From NCBI RefSeq assembly GCF_018100905.1, contig NZ_JAGJEG010000001.1:124001-188000 (forward strand): 64,000 bases of DNA. Direction: 5' to 3'. The stretch is from Pseudoalteromonas sp. MMG010 (GTDB lineage Bacteria; Pseudomonadota; Gammaproteobacteria; Enterobacterales; Alteromonadaceae). Shown one piece after another: positions 24,765 to 34,637 of this stretch. The notes below the pieces were generated by a model. It had not been told where the DNA came from. It saw nothing but the letters and a program-made list of their open reading frames with translations, and made no database searches. The translations under genes and the position numbers were made by a program. Numbering within the stretch: the stretch's first letter is position 1; every line of letters begins with the position of its first letter.

Positions 24765-26975
24765 TTAGCCTGCGTAGTGTTTTAACATATTAGGAACATC
24801 TAAGATAAGCGCAATACCGCCATCTGAGGTAATTGTTGCTCCAGCCATACCAGGAGTTCCTTGCAATAAAGCATCTAATGGCTTTATAACGACTTCCTCT
24901 TGTCCTATTAATGAGTCAACTACAAAGCCGACTTGCTGGCTGCCAATTTGTACGATGACAACATGCCCTTGTGCTTTTCTTTGAGTCGTATCAGCACCTT
25001 TCACTAACCAATGTTCTAAGTAAAATAAAGGAATTGCCTTTTTACGCACAACAATCGTTAATTGGCCATCAACTACATTAGTTTTAGTTAAATCTAAATG
25101 GAATATTTCGCTAACACCGGCAAGTGGTAAAGCAAATGTTTGCTCACCAACAATCACCATTAAGGTTGGTAAAATAGCTAAAGTAAGCGGTACTTTAATT
25201 TCTAGCTTAGTACCCACACCCATTTCAGACTCAATATTTATTGAACCATTCAATTGAGTTATTTTAGTTTTTACCACATCCATGCCGACACCACGGCCGG
25301 AAATATCTGAAATCTCTTCTTTAGTCGAAAAGCCCGGAGCAAAAATAAGGTTATAAGCATCCGTATCGGATAAACGACTTGCTTGATCATGGTCAAGCAC
25401 ACCTTTGCCTATCGCAATTTTTTTCAGTTTTTCAGCATCCATACCAGCACCATCATCTTTAATGGTTAATAAGATATGATCGCCTTCTTGTGAAGCTGAT
25501 AACGTAACAGTCCCTGTTCTTGATTTACCTGATGCCTCTCTCTCATCGGGCATTTCGATACCATGGTCGACTGAATTACGCACTAAATGCACTAATGGAT
25601 CCGCTAACGCTTCGACTAAGTTCTTATCTAAATCTGTTTCTTCGCCAATTAGAAGTAAATTAATCTCTTTATTTAAGCTTCGAGCTAAATCACGAACAAC
25701 ACGAGGGAACCTACCGAATACCTTCTTAATAGGCTGCATTCGGGTTTTCATCACCCCACCTTGCAAATCAGCTGTCACTACGTCTAAGTTCGAAATAGCT
25801 TTGCTCATTTCTTCGCTTTCACTATTGGTTGCCAAACTGACTAAGCGATTACGTACTAATACTAATTCACCCACCATATTCATTATTTCATCAAGGCGTT
25901 TAGTATCAACCCTAACGGTTGTTTCTGCAGCAGGAGGGGCAGGCTTTTTAGCGCCACCGCTAGGTCCAGCTTTTTTCACAGCTGCGGTATCGGCCACTTT
26001 TTTTGATGGTGCTGGCTTAACAACTTTTTTCTCTACTGGTTTTGCTTTAGCGGCCGGCTTAGTGGGTGCTTTAACGGCACTTTTAGGTAATTCAGATTTT
26101 GCTGCTGTTTCTAATGACTTAGGGGCTGTGCCTTTTCCATGTAACTCATCAAGTAATGCTTCAAATTCATCATCACTAATTTCATCACCGTCATCATCCA
26201 CTGATTGAACATTACTAGGTGCTGTTGCAGGCACCGAAGGGGTGCTATTAAAATTACCTACGCCATGTAATTCATCAAGTAAGCTATCAAATTCGGCATC
26301 AGAAATATCACCATCAGTACTAGCTGATTCCACTGGTAGTGTTTGCTCAGTAATATTATGTTTGCCCTTTCCGTGTAACTCATCTAATAAGTTTTCAAAT
26401 TCGTCTTCTGTAATTTCATCTATAGAAGAGTCAGCCTCTTTTGCTACACTTTCACTTACGCTATCAAATAATTCATCAAACGCAAAAGGGTCTTCTGCAG
26501 CATCATTAGAATCACTACTAACTTCAATATCATCAGGTTCTTGGGTTGCAATTACTTCAACTTCAGCGGATGTTTCATCATCCCCAGGGGGTTGTCCCAA
26601 CTTATGCAAAACAGCCAGCAATTCAGGGTCTGCAGGTTCGGGTTGATCACGATTTTGAATGGTAGCAAACATATCATTTATCGTGTCTAAAGCTTGTAAG
26701 ATCACATCCATCAACTCAGCGTTAACACTTCTAACGCCTTGTCGTAATAAATCAAATACATTTTCAGCACCATGACATGCATCAACTAACTCTGTCATAG
26801 CCAAAAATCCGGCACCACCTTTTACAGTATGAAAGCCACGGAAAATAGCATTTAATAGCTCTGAATCTTCAGGGTTATTTTCTAATTCAACTAACTGTTC
26901 AGATAAAAGCTCAAGGATTTCTCCTGCTTCAACCAAAAAATCTTGTAAAATATCTTCATCGACTTCAAAGCTCAT
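24765..26975 (-). CDS. cheA: Chemotaxis histidine kinase CheA
   Basis: CheA autophosphorylates and passes phosphate to CheY and CheB. Domains in order: P1 Hpt (1-130, phospho-histidine H49 in FHTVKGGAGF), an acidic linker with no clear P2 domain (130-350), P3 dimerisation (about 350-410), P4 ATPase (about 410-590; NSVDHGIE, DDGAGMD, GRGVGMDVVK) and P5 CheW-like (about 595-736). The linker has three copies of (I)(T/S)-D/E-x-E-F-x-x-LLDELHG-x-G at 188-204, 224-240 and 266-282, then a K/P/A-rich stretch. This linker corresponds to the LID region that binds ParP in Vibrio CheA. Confidence 0.96.
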   Translation of the reverse strand: MSFEVDEDILQDFLVEAGEILELLSEQLVELENNPEDSELLNAIFRGFHTVKGGAGFLAMTELVDACHGAENVFDLLRQGVRSVNAELMDVILQALDTINDMFATIQNRDQPEPADPELLAVLHKLGQPPGDDETSAEVEVIATQEPDDIEVSSDSNDAAEDPFAFDELFDSVSESVAKEADSSIDEITEDEFENLLDELHGKGKHNITEQTLPVESASTDGDISDAEFDSLLDELHGVGNFNSTPSVPATAPSNVQSVDDDGDEISDDEFEALLDELHGKGTAPKSLETAAKSELPKSAVKAPTKPAAKAKPVEKKVVKPAPSKKVADTAAVKKAGPSGGAKKPAPPAAETTVRVDTKRLDEIMNMVGELVLVRNRLVSLATNSESEEMSKAISNLDVVTADLQGGVMKTRMQPIKKVFGRFPRVVRDLARSLNKEINLLLIGEETDLDKNLVEALADPLVHLVRNSVDHGIEMPDEREASGKSRTGTVTLSASQEGDHILLTIKDDGAGMDAEKLKKIAIGKGVLDHDQASRLSDTDAYNLIFAPGFSTKEEISDISGRGVGMDVVKTKITQLNGSINIESEMGVGTKLEIKVPLTLAILPTLMVIVGEQTFALPLAGVSEIFHLDLTKTNVVDGQLTIVVRKKAIPLFYLEHWLVKGADTTQRKAQGHVVIVQIGSQQVGFVVDSLIGQEEVVIKPLDALLQGTPGMAGATITSDGGIALILDVPNMLKHYAG

Positions 26976-26990
26976 GCAGTCATTCTCCTA

Positions 26991-27761
26991 TTAGAAACCC
27001 AAACTTGATAAAAGATCATCAACTTCATCTTGATCTGATACAACATCATTACGCGACTCTTTATCAATAATAGGGCCTTCTGGGCCTGTTAATGATTTTT
27101 CTATGACCGGCTCTGATGCTTTTAATTGTTCCGAACTTTTTGCTGGGCTTGTGTCTTCTTGCTCTGCAAATGCTGTGAGTAGCTGGATTAAATTTTCTTC
27201 AACGTCGCGAACTAATTCAATAACACGTTTAATCACTTGCCCTGTCAAATCTTGATAATCTTGTGCCATAAGCACATTAGTTAACAAAGTTTGTAACTGA
27301 TCAGTTTTAAAGTGCGAGTTGTTCATGAAGTGATCAATACTATGACATAATTTTTTAAATTCACCGAGCTCAATGTCTCGACTCATTAAACGATCCCATG
27401 TCGGTTTCATATTAGCCACTTCATCTGCCAACTGCTGTGCAAGAGGCAAGCTGGCTTCAACGGCATCCATTGTCTTATTTGCTGCGTTTTCGGTTACTTC
27501 AATAACATAGGTTAGGCGTTTTTTGGCATCCGGAATTTTGTCGGTAGTTAAATTAGATAATCGAGTATCTAAATCAAAATTATTAAGTGAACTGTGTAGT
27601 TGACGAGTTAACTTACCCACTTCTTCAAATAATTTAGACTGTTCATTAGAGGCATGATTTATCAGCAATTGATCTGCTTTTTCTTGCTCTCCATTTTCTA
27701 ATAGACTAACAAGTTCTCGTGCTTGCTCTAATGTAATTTTAGACAAAATTCTTGCTGGCAT
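26991..27761 (-). CDS. cheZ: CheY-P phosphatase CheZ
   Basis: CheZ dephosphorylates CheY-P and so resets the motor signal. The 256-residue protein has the long four-helix bundle with the catalytic glutamine in AQDYQDLTGQVIKRV near residue 170, then an acidic linker and a C-terminal CheY-binding helix (DEVDDLLSSLGF). It lies 16 bases after cheY and 15 before cheA. Confidence 0.96.
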   Translation of the reverse strand: MPARILSKITLEQARELVSLLENGEQEKADQLLINHASNEQSKLFEEVGKLTRQLHSSLNNFDLDTRLSNLTTDKIPDAKKRLTYVIEVTENAANKTMDAVEASLPLAQQLADEVANMKPTWDRLMSRDIELGEFKKLCHSIDHFMNNSHFKTDQLQTLLTNVLMAQDYQDLTGQVIKRVIELVRDVEENLIQLLTAFAEQEDTSPAKSSEQLKASEPVIEKSLTGPEGPIIDKESRNDVVSDQDEVDDLLSSLGF

Positions 27762-27777
27762 TAAGTTATCCCTTATT

Positions 27778-28161
27778 TTAACCTAAGCGCTCAAACACTT
27801 TTTCTAGTTTCGTTTTCAGTGTGCCAGCAGTAAATGGTTTAACAATATAGCCATTTACACCTGCTTGTGCCGCTGCAATGATTTGTTCTTTCTTTGCTTC
27901 AGCGGTAACCATTAAAACAGGAATATGTTTTAAGCTATCATCTGCACGAATAGCTCTTAACAAATCAATTCCTTGCATACCAGGCATATTCCAATCTGTA
28001 ACAACAAAATCAAATGTTTGATTTTGTAGCATAGGTAATGCTGTCGAACCATCATCAGCTTCCTGCACATTAGTAAAGCCTAAATCACGCAGTAAATTTT
28101 TTATAATACGTCTCATTGTAGAAAAGTCATCAACAACAAGAATTTTCATGTTTTTATCCAA
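27778..28161 (-). CDS. cheY: Chemotaxis response regulator CheY
   Basis: CheY-P binds FliM and changes the rotation of the flagellum. This single receiver domain (127 residues) has the acid pocket D11-D12, phospho-acceptor D56 in [10 protein letters not shown], the T in [10 protein letters not shown] and the K in YIVKPFTAG. The longest family-like start is TTG at 28161 (giving [12 protein letters not shown]) behind GGGGGATG; an internal ATG at 28149 is a possible alternative. It follows fliA by 44 bases and opens the che part of the operon; I saw no convincing sigma-28 promoter in that gap. Confidence 0.95.
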   Translation of the reverse strand: MDKNMKILVVDDFSTMRRIIKNLLRDLGFTNVQEADDGSTALPMLQNQTFDFVVTDWNMPGMQGIDLLRAIRADDSLKHIPVLMVTAEAKKEQIIAAAQAGVNGYIVKPFTAGTLKTKLEKVFERLG

Positions 28162-28205
28162 AACATCCCCCAGTGAGGCCTGAACCTATGTTTATTTTAC
28201 TTCAA

Positions 28206-28937
28206 TTATATCCAGTCATTGATTTTCGCTTTTAGCTTAATCATCGCCTGCCCATGTATTTGACTTACACGCGATTCACTAACATCGAGTATATGTCCTA
28301 TTTCTTTTAAATTCATCTCATCATTATAATACAAAGAAAGTACTAAAGAGTCTCGTTCTGGTAATGATTTAATTGCAATTAATAGCGATTCATTAAATTT
28401 TTCGTTTTTTATGTTATTAAATGGCTTATCTGCGCTTACATCTTGACCAACCGGTGTTATTACATCTTCATCAATACCGAGATCTTCAATCCCTAAAACC
28501 TTACTGGAATTAACATCTGTTAAAATATGATGGTACTCTTCTAGGGAAATATCAAGTTTCTCAGCAACTTCTGTATCTTTTGCTTCTCGACCTAAGCGAG
28601 TTTCTAATTCTTTTATTGCTTGTGCAACTTCTCTACTTTTTCGATGTACAGAGCGAGGAGCCCAGTCACCACGACGCATTTCATCAAGCATGGCGCCACG
28701 AATTCTAATTCCAGCAAAGGTTTCAAAGCTCGCTCCTTTTGTCGCATCAAAGCTTTTACTGGCTTCAATCAAGCCTATCATGCCCGATTGAATCAAATCA
28801 TCAAGTTGAACACTAGGAGGCAGTCGAGCAATTAAATGGCAGGCTATTTTTTTCACTAAATCGGCGTGCTGCTGAATTATCACATTCAAGTTGACTGTTG
28901 ATTGATATCCCATCGCTTTTTTCACCGGTATTGTCAT
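28206..28937 (-). CDS. fliA: RNA polymerase sigma factor FliA (sigma-28)
   Basis: FliA directs RNA polymerase to late flagellar promoters (flagellin, fliS and others). The 243-residue protein has sigma region 2 (about 25-95: LVKKIACHLIARLPPSVQLD, DLIQSGMIGLIEA), region 3 and region 4 (about 180-240: LPERDSLVLSLYYNDEMNLKE, VSESRVSQIHGQAM). Two of its likely targets, with TAAA-N15-GCCG promoters, are in this window. Its anti-sigma factor FlgM is not. It starts two bases after flhG ends. Confidence 0.97.
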   Translation of the reverse strand: MTIPVKKAMGYQSTVNLNVIIQQHADLVKKIACHLIARLPPSVQLDDLIQSGMIGLIEASKSFDATKGASFETFAGIRIRGAMLDEMRRGDWAPRSVHRKSREVAQAIKELETRLGREAKDTEVAEKLDISLEEYHHILTDVNSSKVLGIEDLGIDEDVITPVGQDVSADKPFNNIKNEKFNESLLIAIKSLPERDSLVLSLYYNDEMNLKEIGHILDVSESRVSQIHGQAMIKLKAKINDWI

Positions 28938-28939
28938 AT

Positions 28940-29809
28940 TTAGCCGTTAACTAGCTTCTCAATAAAAAATTCTAAATGACCCGAAGGTTGATTAGGTATA
29001 GGCCATTTTGTTGCATTTGTCGCTAAAGCTTTAAATGCAAGGGCCGCTGGGGAATTAGGAAAGAGGTCTACAATAACTTTTTGGCGGCGAGTCGACTTAC
29101 GCATATTTTCATCAAACGGAATCGTTGCAACTAGCTCCATTGATACATCTAAGAAACGATCGGTTACTTTAGATAGCTTCGCAAATAGCTCTTGCCCTTC
29201 ACGAAGAGAGCGTACCATATTAGCAACAACTCTAAATTTGTATACGCCATGTTCACGGCTTAAAACCTTAATTAAAGCGTATGCATCGGTAATTGAAGTT
29301 GGCTCGTCACACACGACAACCATTACATCTTGTGCAGCTCGAGAAAAGCTTAGCACCATATCAGAGATACCTGCTGCGGTATCAACAATTAAAATATCAA
29401 AATCAGTATTAAGTTCACTAAAAGCACGAATTAAGCCCGCATGCTCTGAAGGTGTTAACTCGACCATACTTTGTGAGCCTGAGGTTGCAGGAACAATTTT
29501 AATCCCAGCAGGCCCTTCAACTAAGATCTCGTCTAGCTCACACTCTCCTGATAGAACATGAGATAAATTACGTTCAACACGTAATCCAAGCATAACATCA
29601 CAGTTTGCAAGCCCTAAATCAGCATCAAGTACCAATACTCGATTGCCTTGTTGGCCTAGTGCTATTGCGGTATTTAAAGAAACGTTAGTTTTTCCTACTC
29701 CGCCTTTACCACCGGTAACAGCAATAACTTTTACACTGCTGTTATTGTTATTTTTATTTTTACTCATTTCTCGCAGGCCGCTTGCTTGATCTAATTCTGT
29801 GTTAATCAT
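28940..29809 (-). CDS. flhG: Flagellar number regulator FlhG (FleN, MinD-like ATPase)
   Basis: FlhG is a MinD-type ATPase that limits flagella to one or few by restraining FlhF and the master regulator FlrA/FleQ. The 289-residue protein has the P-loop GGKGGVGKTNVSLN (33-46), DADLGLANCDVML and the DTAAG switch, with a C-terminal amphipathic membrane-targeting region (FFIEKLVNG). It overlaps the end of flhF by eight bases, so the two are co-translated. Confidence 0.96.
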   Translation of the reverse strand: MINTELDQASGLREMSKNKNNNNSSVKVIAVTGGKGGVGKTNVSLNTAIALGQQGNRVLVLDADLGLANCDVMLGLRVERNLSHVLSGECELDEILVEGPAGIKIVPATSGSQSMVELTPSEHAGLIRAFSELNTDFDILIVDTAAGISDMVLSFSRAAQDVMVVVCDEPTSITDAYALIKVLSREHGVYKFRVVANMVRSLREGQELFAKLSKVTDRFLDVSMELVATIPFDENMRKSTRRQKVIVDLFPNSPAALAFKALATNATKWPIPNQPSGHLEFFIEKLVNG

Positions 29810-31277
29810 ACATCTCTACTGTGCTTGACGCCACTGCTTGGTGTCTTGATTGTTGTGCTTTTGTTCGTTTTAAAAAAAGTTGTTCAGCCTTTTTCACTAA
29901 TTTCTGTGCATTTGCAACACGAATATCTTCAGGAACTCGCTGACCATTAGTAAGATACCCTATTGGGAGACGATTTTGAATGGCTATACTAATAATCTCA
30001 CCTAAACTTAACGATTCATCTAATTTTGTAAAGATACAACCACTTAATTGTACCTTTTTAAAGTGTCTAACTGTTTCTTGTAGTACATTAATTTGAGAGG
30101 TAGCACTAAGTACTAAGTAGCTTCGTATATCAACTCGTTGATTACGCATGAGAGTATTAAGTTGCTCGGTCAAACGTAAGTCTCTTTGACTCATACCTGC
30201 GGTATCTATTAATACTAGACGTTTATTACGTAAATGATACAACACTTCAGCAAGCTCATTGGCATCCTTAACTTGCTTTACTCCACAGCCAATAATACGT
30301 CCATAAGTGGCAAGTTGTTCATACGCACCTATACGATAAGTATCGGTTGTAATAAGTGCTACTTTATCAGCACCGTATTTTTTGGCTCCTAGTGCCGCTA
30401 ATTTAGCCACCGTGGTTGTTTTACCTACACCTGTTGGTCCAACTAATGCAAATACACCGCCTTGGCGTAATATTTCATTATTTGTAGTGTGCATTTGGTT
30501 TTCAACCATTTGTAACAATGCTTTCCAACCTTGTTGGCGAGACACATCATCAGGTACAAAACACGCCATTTGCTCAGCAACATCTTTACTGATCCCCATG
30601 CCGACTAAGCGGTCTACCATACAAGCTCTAGTTGGATCTTTTCGCGCCATATCCTGCTGCATTAAGCCTGACACTTGGTGCTCTAATAATTGACGCATTG
30701 CTGAAATTTCATCACGCATTGCACTCATTTCATCGTTAGAGGCAGCAATATTTGGTTTTTTTACTGGGGTATCTAAATCATCAAAGTCACGATCTAAGTC
30801 ATCAAAACCAAGGCTATCAGCTTGAGTTGGCGCACGTGATGCTGCTCTATTTGTAACAGCAGGTTCAGCAAACAAGTCGCTGTGGCGCTGACTTAGTGCA
30901 GGCTCTTGATAATCATCAGTGGTATTAATACCTGATTGGCTAAACATTGATGCAAGCTCTGGCGAACGAGGACGCGGTGATTGGCGCTCAAGTAAAGCTT
31001 CTAAACTGTCAGCCACTTTAGCTTGTGGTTGCTCTTTTGCACGCGAAGGCTGTGGTTTAACAAAGTGATGTTTTTCTTGCGCAGCACGAGATTGCATATT
31101 CATTGCAGGGGCTGTATGAGGTTGAGGCGCAGCTTTGTCATAATCAACGGCTGCAACAATCTCAACACCATTTGCTAGCTTTTTATTTGACATAATTACA
31201 GCATCAACACCTAGTTCATCTTTTACTTCTTTTAGTGCTGTGCGCATATCTTTTGCAAAAAAACGTTTAATCTTCAT
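29802..31277 (-). CDS. flhF: Flagellar placement GTPase FlhF
   Basis: FlhF is an SRP-type GTPase that marks the pole where the flagellum is built. The 491-residue protein has an N-terminal basic region (MKIKRFFAKDMRTALKEVKDELG), a long low-complexity middle (about 50-180), and the NG domain with G1 GPTGVGKTTT (280-289), DTYRIGAYEQL, DTAG and the TKLDE motif. The middle region is where FlhF proteins vary between species. It lies 21 bases after flhA. Confidence 0.97.
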   Translation of the reverse strand: MKIKRFFAKDMRTALKEVKDELGVDAVIMSNKKLANGVEIVAAVDYDKAAPQPHTAPAMNMQSRAAQEKHHFVKPQPSRAKEQPQAKVADSLEALLERQSPRPRSPELASMFSQSGINTTDDYQEPALSQRHSDLFAEPAVTNRAASRAPTQADSLGFDDLDRDFDDLDTPVKKPNIAASNDEMSAMRDEISAMRQLLEHQVSGLMQQDMARKDPTRACMVDRLVGMGISKDVAEQMACFVPDDVSRQQGWKALLQMVENQMHTTNNEILRQGGVFALVGPTGVGKTTTVAKLAALGAKKYGADKVALITTDTYRIGAYEQLATYGRIIGCGVKQVKDANELAEVLYHLRNKRLVLIDTAGMSQRDLRLTEQLNTLMRNQRVDIRSYLVLSATSQINVLQETVRHFKKVQLSGCIFTKLDESLSLGEIISIAIQNRLPIGYLTNGQRVPEDIRVANAQKLVKKAEQLFLKRTKAQQSRHQAVASSTVEMYD

Positions 31278-31298
31278 GGTTCACCCCTTTAAAATCGA

Positions 31299-33404
31299 TT
31301 ATTGGCCGACCGAGCTAACTATCTTGATTTGTCTTTCATCTGGTACCTCTTGGTAAGACATCACCCGTAGACCTGGAATGGTGTACTTAACAAAACGAGA
31401 TAACACAGTTCGTAACATACCCGACGTTAGCAATATAGAAGGTTCACCGGCCATTTCTTGATTTTGATGAGCGTCTGTCAATGAGTGTTGAAGTCGCTCT
31501 GCAAGTCCTGGTTCAATACCGGCACCTTCGTCGCCTGCATTCTGAAGTGATTTATGCAACATCTGTTCCAACTCTGGCGCCAAGGTTATGACAGGGATTT
31601 CTGATGACATACCAACCGCATCTTGAACGATTAATCTTCTTAATGAAATTCGTACTGCAGCCGTTAGTACATCAGGGTCTTGGCTACGAGGACCATACTC
31701 AACTAAAGTTTGAACAATCGAGCGCATATCACGAATTGCGACCCCTTCATTAAGTAAATTTTGTAGTACTTTTACAATAACTGTTAGTGGCATAACATCG
31801 GGAACTAAACCCTCAACGAGTCTTGGATGACTTTTTGCTAGCATATCCAATAGATTTTGTACTTCTTCGTGTCCTAATAAAAGTGCGGCACTATTTGTTA
31901 ATAATTGGCTAATATGCGTTGCTACTACCGTTGCCGAGTCAACGACCGTGTAACCTAATGATTGTGCTTCATCTTTTTGTGCTGGTTTAATCCACACGGC
32001 ATCTAAACCAAAAGCAGGATCTTTAGTATCAACTCCTTTAATTGGCCCAAATACTTGACCCGGGTTAATGGCTAATTCATCACCATGTTTAAGCTCCCCT
32101 TCACCACTAGAAACCCCCATCATTGTGATGCGATAAGCATTAGGGTCTAACTCTAAGTTATCTCTAATATGCACAGGGGGGACTAAAAAGCCTAACTCTT
32201 GTGACAACTTTTTACGTACACCTTTAATTCTATTTAATAACTCACCACCTTGAGATTGGTCGACTAAGGGGATCAATCTATAACCAACTTCTAAACCAAT
32301 CACATCAACCTGCTGTACGTCATCCCAACCTAATTCTTTTTGCTCTTGTTTATTAGCGACACCTTGGCCTTTTGCACCATTGGCTTCTTCTTGCGCTGCA
32401 AGCTGTGCTGCTTTTAACTTACTCTGCTGAGTGTAATAAGCTAAATAGCCTAACAATGCACCTAGGCTTAAAAAGGCGATATGAGGCATGCCGGGAACTA
32501 AGCCCATTGCTATTAAAATACCCGACGCTATAAATAATGACTTTTCATTACCAAGCTGAGTTTTAAATTGCTCGCCCATGTTATGCGATTCATTTTGACG
32601 GGTTACCACTATTGCGGTACCAATAGAAAGTAATAAAGAAGGTAATTGAGCAACGAGACCATCACCGATAGTCAGTAATGTATAAACCTCCATAGCACGA
32701 CCAAAACTTAAATCGTGTTGGATCATGCCAACAAATAAACCACCCACAATATTTATAATTAATATCACAATACCGGCGATAGCATCACCTTTTACAAACT
32801 TACTCGCACCATCCATCGAACCATAAAAATCCGCTTCACGAGTCACTTCGCTGCGTCGCTCTCTAGCTTGCTCGGCACTTATAAAACCAGCATTTAAATC
32901 GGCATCTATTGCCATTTGCTTACCGGGCATCGCATCTAAAGTAAAGCGTGCAGATACTTCTGAGATACGCCCTGCACCTTTAGTAATAACCACAAAGTTA
33001 ATGATAATCAGAATTAAAAATACAACTAAACCAACCGCGTAGTTACCACCAATTACAACTGAGCCAAACGCTTCGATTACTTTACCCGCAGCATCACCGC
33101 CATTGTGCCCCTCTAGCAATACAACCCGAGTACTGGCCACATTAAGTGCTAATCGCATAATGGTTGCTATCAGTAATACTGCCGGGAACATACCAAACTC
33201 AAGTGGTTTCATTGTGTAAACAGTAACAAGCAGTACAACTAGCGCTAACGCAATGTTAAATGAAAAAAGAATATCCAGTAAGAATGGCGGCAGTGGTAAA
33301 ATAACCATGCCTAAGGCAGCAAGCACCATTAGCGGTGTTCCTACTCCTTTCGCATACTCTTTTTTATCTTTGTTTATTTGTTGTAATACTGCTTTAAAAT
33401 CCAT
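31299..33404 (-). CDS. flhA: Flagellar export gate protein FlhA
   Basis: FlhA forms the nonameric export gate of the flagellar type III secretion system and couples ion flow to export. The 701-residue protein has eight membrane segments in the first ~330 residues, the conserved FHIPEP-type cytoplasmic loop (TKGAGRISEVSARFTLDAMPGK split across about 144-165), and a large cytoplasmic domain that docks chaperone-substrate pairs. A sigma-54 promoter about 40 bases upstream starts a new transcription unit at this gene, although the operon may also be read through from flhB. Confidence 0.97.
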   Translation of the reverse strand: MDFKAVLQQINKDKKEYAKGVGTPLMVLAALGMVILPLPPFLLDILFSFNIALALVVLLVTVYTMKPLEFGMFPAVLLIATIMRLALNVASTRVVLLEGHNGGDAAGKVIEAFGSVVIGGNYAVGLVVFLILIIINFVVITKGAGRISEVSARFTLDAMPGKQMAIDADLNAGFISAEQARERRSEVTREADFYGSMDGASKFVKGDAIAGIVILIINIVGGLFVGMIQHDLSFGRAMEVYTLLTIGDGLVAQLPSLLLSIGTAIVVTRQNESHNMGEQFKTQLGNEKSLFIASGILIAMGLVPGMPHIAFLSLGALLGYLAYYTQQSKLKAAQLAAQEEANGAKGQGVANKQEQKELGWDDVQQVDVIGLEVGYRLIPLVDQSQGGELLNRIKGVRKKLSQELGFLVPPVHIRDNLELDPNAYRITMMGVSSGEGELKHGDELAINPGQVFGPIKGVDTKDPAFGLDAVWIKPAQKDEAQSLGYTVVDSATVVATHISQLLTNSAALLLGHEEVQNLLDMLAKSHPRLVEGLVPDVMPLTVIVKVLQNLLNEGVAIRDMRSIVQTLVEYGPRSQDPDVLTAAVRISLRRLIVQDAVGMSSEIPVITLAPELEQMLHKSLQNAGDEGAGIEPGLAERLQHSLTDAHQNQEMAGEPSILLTSGMLRTVLSRFVKYTIPGLRVMSYQEVPDERQIKIVSSVGQ

Positions 33405-33442
33405 AACTCTACAATTTCAAAAAATTGACACTGCATAGGATT

Positions 33443-33458
33443 TGCAATAACTATTCCA
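33443..33458 (-). promoter_or_regulatory. Sigma-54 promoter of flhA
   Basis: On the minus strand, TGGAATAGTTATTGCA has GG-N10-GC and the full TTGCA -12 element. It lies 39-54 bases before the flhA start. In Vibrio the flhA-flhF-flhG-fliA operon is likewise sigma-54 dependent. Confidence 0.75.
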
Positions 33459-33497
33459 AGTTATAAAAATAAAAAATTTAAACGCTAACTTAGTTAA

Positions 33498-34628
33498 TTA
33501 ATACTTGTAAGCTTCTGGGATGGGTAGTTTTTTGCTCAACGCTGTTGGCCTTTTTCCACGCCCTTTTTTAAAGCGCTTTAACTGAAAAACATAAGCTAAT
33601 ACTTGAGCTACAGCCGTGAATAATTGATCGGGTATCTGATCGCCCACCTCCGCTGTATGATAAAGTGCACGAGTGAGCATCGGGGATTCAAGAACAGGAA
33701 CTTCATTACCTTTTGCAATTTTTCGAATTTGCATTGCCATTTCGTCTATCCCCTTTGCCAAAACAATCGGGGCACCTGCTCGCTCTGTATCGTATTTTAA
33801 CGCAACAGAGTAATGAGTTGGGTTGGTGACGATCACATCGGCATCAGGAACATCTTGCATCATTCGACGCTGCGACATTTGTCGTTGAGTTTGCCTAATG
33901 CGCGCTTTAATTTGAGGGTCACCTTCGGAGTTTTTATACTCGTCCTTAACTTCTTGAAGGGTCATTTTTAGTTGCTTATTATGACTATAACTTTGATAAG
34001 GCGCATCTATCGCAGCGATTAACGCAAGGGTGCAAGATAAACCTAAAAACATCCAAGATAATATTTCAAGTGCATGAATAATATTTCCAGGCGCACTCTC
34101 TAAACTAAGATGTAATATTTCATCAAAAAATGTTTGAATCAAAAAGATGGCACATACAGCCACCATTGAAAATTTTAAAATAGCTTTAAGTAACTCAACC
34201 GCCGCTTGCGAGCCAAACATGCGCTTAAACCCTTTCATGGGCGACATTTTATTTGCTTTAGGCGCAGCTGCTCCCCAGCTAAAATTAAAGCCACCCAATA
34301 ACGTATTGCCAATTATAGCCGCTAAAACAATAATTAATACAAACATCGCCATAGGGAAAATTAAAGCGTCTGCAACGTAACCCCAAACTGAAAACATTTT
34401 TGTTGTATCGTAGGTCTCACTGCGGTTTAAGCTTAACAACCGGCCCATCACATTGTACAAACCCTTACCTATTTCAGGTCCATATAAAAGCAATGAAATA
34501 GCCGAGAAAATCAGTACAAACATAGTTCCTAATTCTTTAGAACGCGCTATCTGTCCCTTTTTTTTGGCATCATCCACTTTTTTGGATGTGGGTTCTTCTG
34601 TTTTTTCTTGCCCTGAATCTTCAGCCAT
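33498..34628 (-). CDS. flhB: Flagellar export switch protein FlhB
   Basis: FlhB is the export-apparatus protein whose self-cleavage allows the change from hook to filament export. The 376-residue protein has four membrane segments (about 30-210) and a cytoplasmic domain with the autocleavage site N269-P270-T271-H272, the same numbering as in Salmonella. The C-terminal extension after residue 350 is basic. It follows fliR by nine bases. The window also encodes a stand-alone copy of the part downstream of the cleavage site (19049-19351). Confidence 0.97.
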   Translation of the reverse strand: MAEDSGQEKTEEPTSKKVDDAKKKGQIARSKELGTMFVLIFSAISLLLYGPEIGKGLYNVMGRLLSLNRSETYDTTKMFSVWGYVADALIFPMAMFVLIIVLAAIIGNTLLGGFNFSWGAAAPKANKMSPMKGFKRMFGSQAAVELLKAILKFSMVAVCAIFLIQTFFDEILHLSLESAPGNIIHALEILSWMFLGLSCTLALIAAIDAPYQSYSHNKQLKMTLQEVKDEYKNSEGDPQIKARIRQTQRQMSQRRMMQDVPDADVIVTNPTHYSVALKYDTERAGAPIVLAKGIDEMAMQIRKIAKGNEVPVLESPMLTRALYHTAEVGDQIPDQLFTAVAQVLAYVFQLKRFKKGRGKRPTALSKKLPIPEAYKY

Positions 34629-34637
34629 ATCTATTTC

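Noticed and set aside
25801..26646. Two plus-strand frames of 134-135 codons across the cheA linker
   Set aside because: They are the antisense of the repetitive acidic linker and have no start signals.
28162..28200. TAAAATAA upstream of cheY as a sigma-28 promoter
   Set aside because: The sequence at the correct spacing is GGCCTCAC, which lacks the GCCGATAA pattern.
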